64,000 bases of DNA from Dryococelus australis (taxonomy: Eukaryota > Arthropoda > Insecta > Phasmatodea > Phasmatidae). The stretch spans positions 68,085,760 to 68,149,759 of the forward strand of contig CM057005.1 in the NCBI GenBank assembly GCA_029891345.1. Reading direction: 5' to 3'. The position numbers and the translations under genes were made by a program. How positions within the stretch are numbered: position 1 is the first letter of the stretch; each line of letters begins with the position of its first letter. Positions 59,479 through 64,000 of the stretch are shown in pieces. Under the pieces are notes generated by a model. It saw nothing but the letters and a program-made list of their open reading frames with translations, was not told the origin of the DNA and did not search any database.

Positions 59479-60550
59479 TATAATCCATTCACTGTTACAC
59501 CACACTTTTCTGTAACCCTGCTAAAGTTCTGCTTCCAGGATATTCGTCCACCTAGTGCGAATTAAGCTCAACTAAGTCTAGAAAATTGCATCAAAGGACA
59601 ACGCACCGAATTCGTGCGCACTCAGTTGTATTGCATGTAAACTTATTTCTTACTAGGCGCCACCAACACACTTTTCTCACTGTGTGTGACGTGAATAAGT
59701 CTTTAAATTTGCGACTATAGTGGGAGGCAATACATAAAATCCGATGATAACAAAATCAGGGGATACAGTTTGGCATTGCAGCTCCGAAAATATCGTCTAC
59801 ATTCAAACTTCAATTACACCGCTCGATTGCCAAAGGATCAAAGACTATGTTACGTTGAGTGAGGAATGCGAAGCATCGTTAGGGGTGAAGAATGTGGAGA
59901 GGGGGAGGAGTAATTTTGAGTTCGTTTCGCCGCGTCTCATAACTTCCGCGTAGTATAACTTTTTGCAAGGAGAAGCTACGACGCTCGTTTTAAGTTTCAA
60001 TCTACAGCTCTCGTCACGATCGATCAATTGCGTAAATATAAAAACTTTTGTGTGGCGTGGTCATGGTGAAATTGTACGAGTTTAATGTAAAAAATTATGA
60101 AAACTTAACACAATGTCGGCATATACTCCTCAAAAAGCTAACTCGTAATACAGAAATCGTATACGGTTGGAAAAAAAATCTCAAAAGCAATCCAGTGATA
60201 CTCATAAAACCACATATGATCGAGCGAAGTGGTGGCGGGAACGTAAAATTAAACACCAAGGTGTCCCGAGCGCGTCAACGTAGACGTATTCACGCAAAAT
60301 AAACGGCCGTGTCCCTAACACAGCTACACATCATTTTTTATTAATATTTATTATAGAGGAAATATTTTTATTTGCAAATAAAACACAGTTAAAACTTCAA
60401 TTTAACTAAAAATGAAATACTTTCATGTTCACAGAGGTATAAAACGCTTGTGCTACATGGCATATTAATAAAATAACTAAATACGTGACACGTGGGGTGA
60501 TTTCTCTAAGGTTTAATTCAAAAAGTGTGAAAAATCGCGAATAGACTATA
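59479..60550 (+). mobile_element. M3-type MITE, long or inserted copy
   Basis: Starts TATAATCCATTCACTG ... GCTAAAGTTCTGCTTCCAGG and ends TTCAAAAAGTGTG ... TCGCGAATAGACTATA. Both ends match other M3 copies, but the length is 1072 bp against about 420. About 650 bp in the middle (roughly 59700-60385) has no counterpart. Confidence 0.7.
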
Positions 60551-61234
60551 GTGGCGATGGCGTACTTGATGCGGTGTGGTATTGTTGCCCTTATCGCTCT
60601 CACGCCGATTCGGCCTCCTCAGAACACGAAGGTGATGAGGGAACTAAGGTGTATTGCTTCGCATTGCATGTGTGTTTAGCACGGGGCAATTTTCCTCATA
60701 AAGGCTCAAAGTACAACTACTTTCAGTCTTCTAAAGAAACGCACTCTTGTAAGGTGCCGGGGGGGGGGGGGGGCACTGAAGAAGAAAAACTTAATCATTA
60801 TAAATTATTTATATCTTAAAAAACAGGCGCGGCAAAATATTTTGTGGTGACAACAAACTGTTGTAAAAACGTGATGAATGTATTACCACAAACATTCTAA
60901 AAATACTAGTTTTAAAAATATTTCTAAGCGACCACTAATTTTTTTTGTTTAGTACGAAGGAAGGGAAAAGTGAAATTCGTCTTCACTGGAAGACTCTTCA
61001 CTCACGGCCAAAACGCTCTTATACTGCTATTAACACACACTCATACAAATCCGTCCATAAACCATACTTTCCAACAGCCTTTAATTCTGTCCATTAGGAA
61101 CGGGATGTTCAAAAGGATCTTTTATTTTCCCAAGCGAGAGAAAAGAGAGCGTGAGAGAGAGAGAGAACGAAGCTTAAATTGCTCCCACCGGCTCGAAAAA
61201 GCGGCGTTTAAATTAAATCTCACGTCAGAATATG
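60551..61234. other. No feature recognised
   Basis: G-run at 60760-60773 and (GA)n at 61136-61168. Confidence 0.35.
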
Positions 61235-61311
61235 GTGCGGAGGTAGCAGAATGGGTAATAACTGATGTCCAAAGTGCGAAACTTGGTGCAAGCTTACGAG
61301 TTCGCGAGAGG

Positions 61312-61340
<29 letters not shown>
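61235..61340 (+). mobile_element. tRNA-like sequence followed by poly(A)
   Basis: About 75 bp with an A-box match (TAGCAGAATGGGT) and a weak B box (GAGTTCGCGAG), then a 30-bp A-run (61311-61340). Possibly a tRNA-derived retroposon; no cloverleaf was verified. Confidence 0.3.
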
Positions 61341-61342
<2 letters not shown>

Positions 61343-61395
61343 CACTGCAGTGACACAGGGTCGCGAAATATGCTACCGAGGACAATCGCCTTAAA

Positions 61396-61813
61396 GGCTA
61401 TTCACGATAAAGTGAGCCCTTTTGAAATTAACCTCAGAAAAAAAGTCACTACCTTTACCTGCACACATTTTAACGGGTTTACGGAGTGACATGCGTCCAG
61501 TAAAATTGGTAATGATGAATGGAAAGTAGTTCCATATTTTAATGTCAAATAAAAGGTGTTAGGTAACCATTTTAAATAACTTAAATTATTTCCTTGGCTT
61601 TCTGTTTTCTTCTAATGCAATGAAGTGTAAAAATGAGCAGATTAGTAAAATAATAATTTTTCCAACAATTTCACAGTTTCACTTGACTGACGCGTGAATA
61701 AAGTGACGAGGCCCATAGCAATGTTTATTTTACATAAGGCGGAAGAATACACAACATGCATGCCAGTAGATCTTAAGCAGGGCTTTCTAAAGTGCTCATT
61801 TTATCGCGAACAG
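61396..61813 (-). mobile_element. L-type MITE copy
   Basis: Starts GGCTATTCACGATAAAGTG and ends TTTATCGCGAACAGTT, 418 bp. Confidence 0.9.
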
Positions 61814-62257
61814 TTTATACATACCCTGCAAAATATATTGCAGCGCAATGCAAGAACTTTATAATCATCACATTGATCAAATGCAGCACTGACAGCAATT
61901 TTGGCTCATACTAAAAGTATTTTTAAATTTTGCTAGTTTATGCAAATGAATATTAGAGAAACTCTCATTCGTTTACCACACCAATAACAAAAATAATAGA
62001 TTATGTTCAATTTAAAAAAAAATCGTTAAATATGATTTAAAACGTAAAATATTATAAAAATGCTTTCTTTTCTCTGACGTAATCCCACTACCCACGTGTT
62101 CTTTGATGCCTCGAGAACTAATTAAGGTTACTGGAAGGTCTCTCCTTGTGCGAATTCCCAAAACATTAAGTCAAGAACGAAAATTTAAACTACATGCATT
62201 TCGATGGGAGTAGATTTATTGACAAGAGATTAGAATGCTAGTAGGTACATAATTATA
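61814..62257. other. No feature recognised
   Basis: AT-rich DNA. Confidence 0.35.
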
Positions 62258-62486
62258 GGCTGCTCATGGTAAAGTGAGCACTTTTGAGGCCCTAGTTGCT
62301 TTTTTCCTTCAGTTATTTTTTTTCCTTTAACCAACTTTTCAAATAAATATTGCCATGTAAGTAAAACACTGTGTGTATATTCCACCGCACTGGACGTTTA
62401 CGTCGATAGCTAAAATATAATATATTTACTGACTATTATTCCAAATGCGAGGGCTTTTAAAAGTTCTCACTTGACCGTGAATAGCC
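62258..62486 (+). mobile_element. S-type MITE, well-preserved copy
   Basis: 229 bp. Starts GGCTGCTCATGGTAAAGTG and ends TGACCGTGAATAGCC. TA lies on the left and TATA on the right, fitting a TA-type target. Confidence 0.9.
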
Positions 62487-63283
62487 TATATACAGAAATA
62501 GCTGATAATGTCTACAGTATTCTATTAAAAAATTGTCAACTTTTTGTTAAAAATTTGGGATATAAACCTTACAATCAGCCAACATGACAAAATAAATGTC
62601 TAAAAATTAACAAAATACTATCTACAACTCTATGAAATCAAAATTTACTTATCATGAAGAAAAAAAAGACATCAGCTGTTAAGATGATAAGCGGTTGAAA
62701 TTACGAAGGCAGTTACGTTTTAGTTTTGTAAGTGCAAATTTCTACGTAACAATATTTTATATATTTTAAAACAATTCTTTTGCGTACTAGGTATTTCGAT
62801 ACGAATTATTCGAAAAACAGCAAACATTTTTTATTCGAAACCTACTCATTGTTTTATCTGTTTTTATTAATTCGAATACAGTTAATAAAACAAACCCCAT
62901 ATAAATATACATTTTAAGTAGTTCAAATACAGTTTTCTTGGTTTTCCCACAGCCATCCAAACGGTAGAAAATTCATAATTAAGGCAAGTACGCTATTTAA
63001 CCCATATCTGAAGATAAATTTTTAACAAAAAGAATTACTGAATGTATGAAGTTTTAGTTTTTTGGTTGTAGGTTATTTCTAAACATTTCTGGAGATTTTT
63101 TTTCATTGTCTAGCAGTAAATTATTATTTTTTGGTTAGACTGGAATAAAACTATAAAACGAAATAAAGCTACGGTGTTTCCTCATGAGGATAACGATGTA
63201 TTAAATAAGAGAAATTGTTAATACCAGTAGAAATAAAAACGTGCAAGACGACCAAGCGAAACGCATTCGAATTCCTCAAACGG
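62487..63283. other. No feature recognised
   Basis: AT-rich DNA. Confidence 0.35.
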
Positions 63284-63528
63284 AGGGGCCGCGGTGGTGT
63301 AGTAGTTAGACTACTCGCCTCCCACCTAGATGAAACGAGTTAGATGCCTGGTGGAGTCGCCTCCGGATTTTCGCATGTGGGAATCGTGCCGGACGATGCC
63401 GTTGTTCGGCGGATTTTCTCAGGATCTCCCGTTTCCACCGCCCCTTTATTCTGGCGCCACTCCATATTCTGTATTACCATCATCGGCTCTCAAGACCTCG
63501 CTGTTAAGAGCAGCCCAAATCACTTCAC
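63284..63528 (+). mobile_element. tRNA-derived SINE (family 1), only plus-strand copy
   Basis: Head GCGGTGGTGTAGTAGTTAG, body GTGGGAATCGTGCCGGACG and GGCGGATTTTCTCAGGAT, tail CAAGACCTCGCTGTTAAG ending in CACTTCACTCACT. It runs straight into a MITE-like terminus. Confidence 0.85.
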
Positions 63529-63548
63529 TCACTTTATCGTGAACGGAC
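63529..63548. repeat. Isolated MITE terminus
   Basis: TTATCGTGAACGGACTATA after the SINE tail matches the last ~17 bp of the L/S TIR plus TATA. Confidence 0.5.
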
Positions 63549-63581
63549 TATACCTACTCTACATGATGTACGACTTGTATA

Positions 63582-63812
63582 GGCCGTTCGCGATAATGTG
63601 AGCACTTTTGAAGCCCTAGTTACTTTTTTCTTTCAGCCAATCTATATCCTTTCCCTACTTGTTAATGTAAACCCTGCCATGTGATTAATAAACACAGTGT
63701 ATACTTTCACCATACCCAAAACCAAAAGTCCGAGGCCACAATGAAATGTATTTGTTGGTTATCATGTCTGAGAAAATAGCTTCAAAAAGTGTTCACTTTA
63801 GCGTGAACGGAC
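63582..63812 (+). mobile_element. S-type MITE copy
   Basis: Starts GGCCGTTCGCGATAATGTG and ends TTTAGCGTGAACGGAC; TATA on both sides. Confidence 0.85.
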
Positions 63813-64000
63813 TATACGCATACACACCTAATGCTTAAAGTTTCAGCGGTGTTTGCACGGCCGAGATGAATAACTTTGCGACAAACCGACCATCCGGCTT
63901 CATGCAGCCCGACCACACGACCCGACGGCATACTGATCTGCCTTTTGACATGCTTGATTTGCATTGAGCATTTGGAAATGTCTGTGTTATTGATTTTACT

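Overview
The window looks like repeat-rich intergenic or intronic DNA from an animal nuclear genome, probably an arthropod. It is AT-rich, has spliceosomal-type introns (GT...AG), tRNA-derived SINEs, many short terminal-inverted-repeat (TIR) elements, Ty3/Gypsy-type LTR sequence, long (TA)n tracts and poly(A) runs, and no operon-like gene packing. I cannot name the species. No intact, clearly host-essential gene is visible; almost everything I recognise is a mobile element, a mobile-element gene fragment or simple repeat.

Layout. 1-5 kb: AT-rich DNA with two (TA)n tracts and one 119-codon ORF (1750-2109). 5-13.5 kb: two diverged inverted arms (about 5015-6290 and 9857-11200) separated by 3.6 kb, followed by a head-to-head duplication around 12503 carrying small Cys-rich / C2HC-finger ORFs; a third relative lies at 29.4 kb and is split by a SINE. 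14.1-14.5 kb: long TA/CG/CA microsatellite. 16.2-17.0 and 52.0-52.7 kb: two related solo-LTR-like sequences. 17.7-63.8 kb: about 14 copies or fragments of a ~415 bp MITE ('L'), 6 copies of a ~230 bp MITE ('S') with the same termini, 4 copies of a third family ('M3'), 7 SINEs of a shared-body family and 2 of another. 26.8-27.3 kb: an 18-bp minisatellite open through all its copies. 43.5-47.75 kb: a Ty3/Gypsy element whose gag-pol body is inverted between its LTRs and whose reverse transcriptase core is missing. 50.5-51.0 kb: a non-autonomous TIR element. 53.87-56.75 kb: the best gene candidate, a TATA promoter plus four exons that join in phase and encode a Cys-rich, DUF7869-like protein (a widespread animal family of transposase-like proteins), broken by several frameshifts at homopolymer runs. 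Foldback (palindromic) elements lie at 8.4, 20.8, 42.5 and 57.5 kb.

The parts relate mainly through nesting: S sits in an intron of the DUF7869-like gene, L sits inside M3 at 39.3 kb, a SINE abuts an L element at 48.1 kb, and a SINE splits a finger-gene fragment at 29.6 kb. This gives a relative order of insertions. All coordinates of element ends without a target-site duplication are approximate, because they were found by eye.
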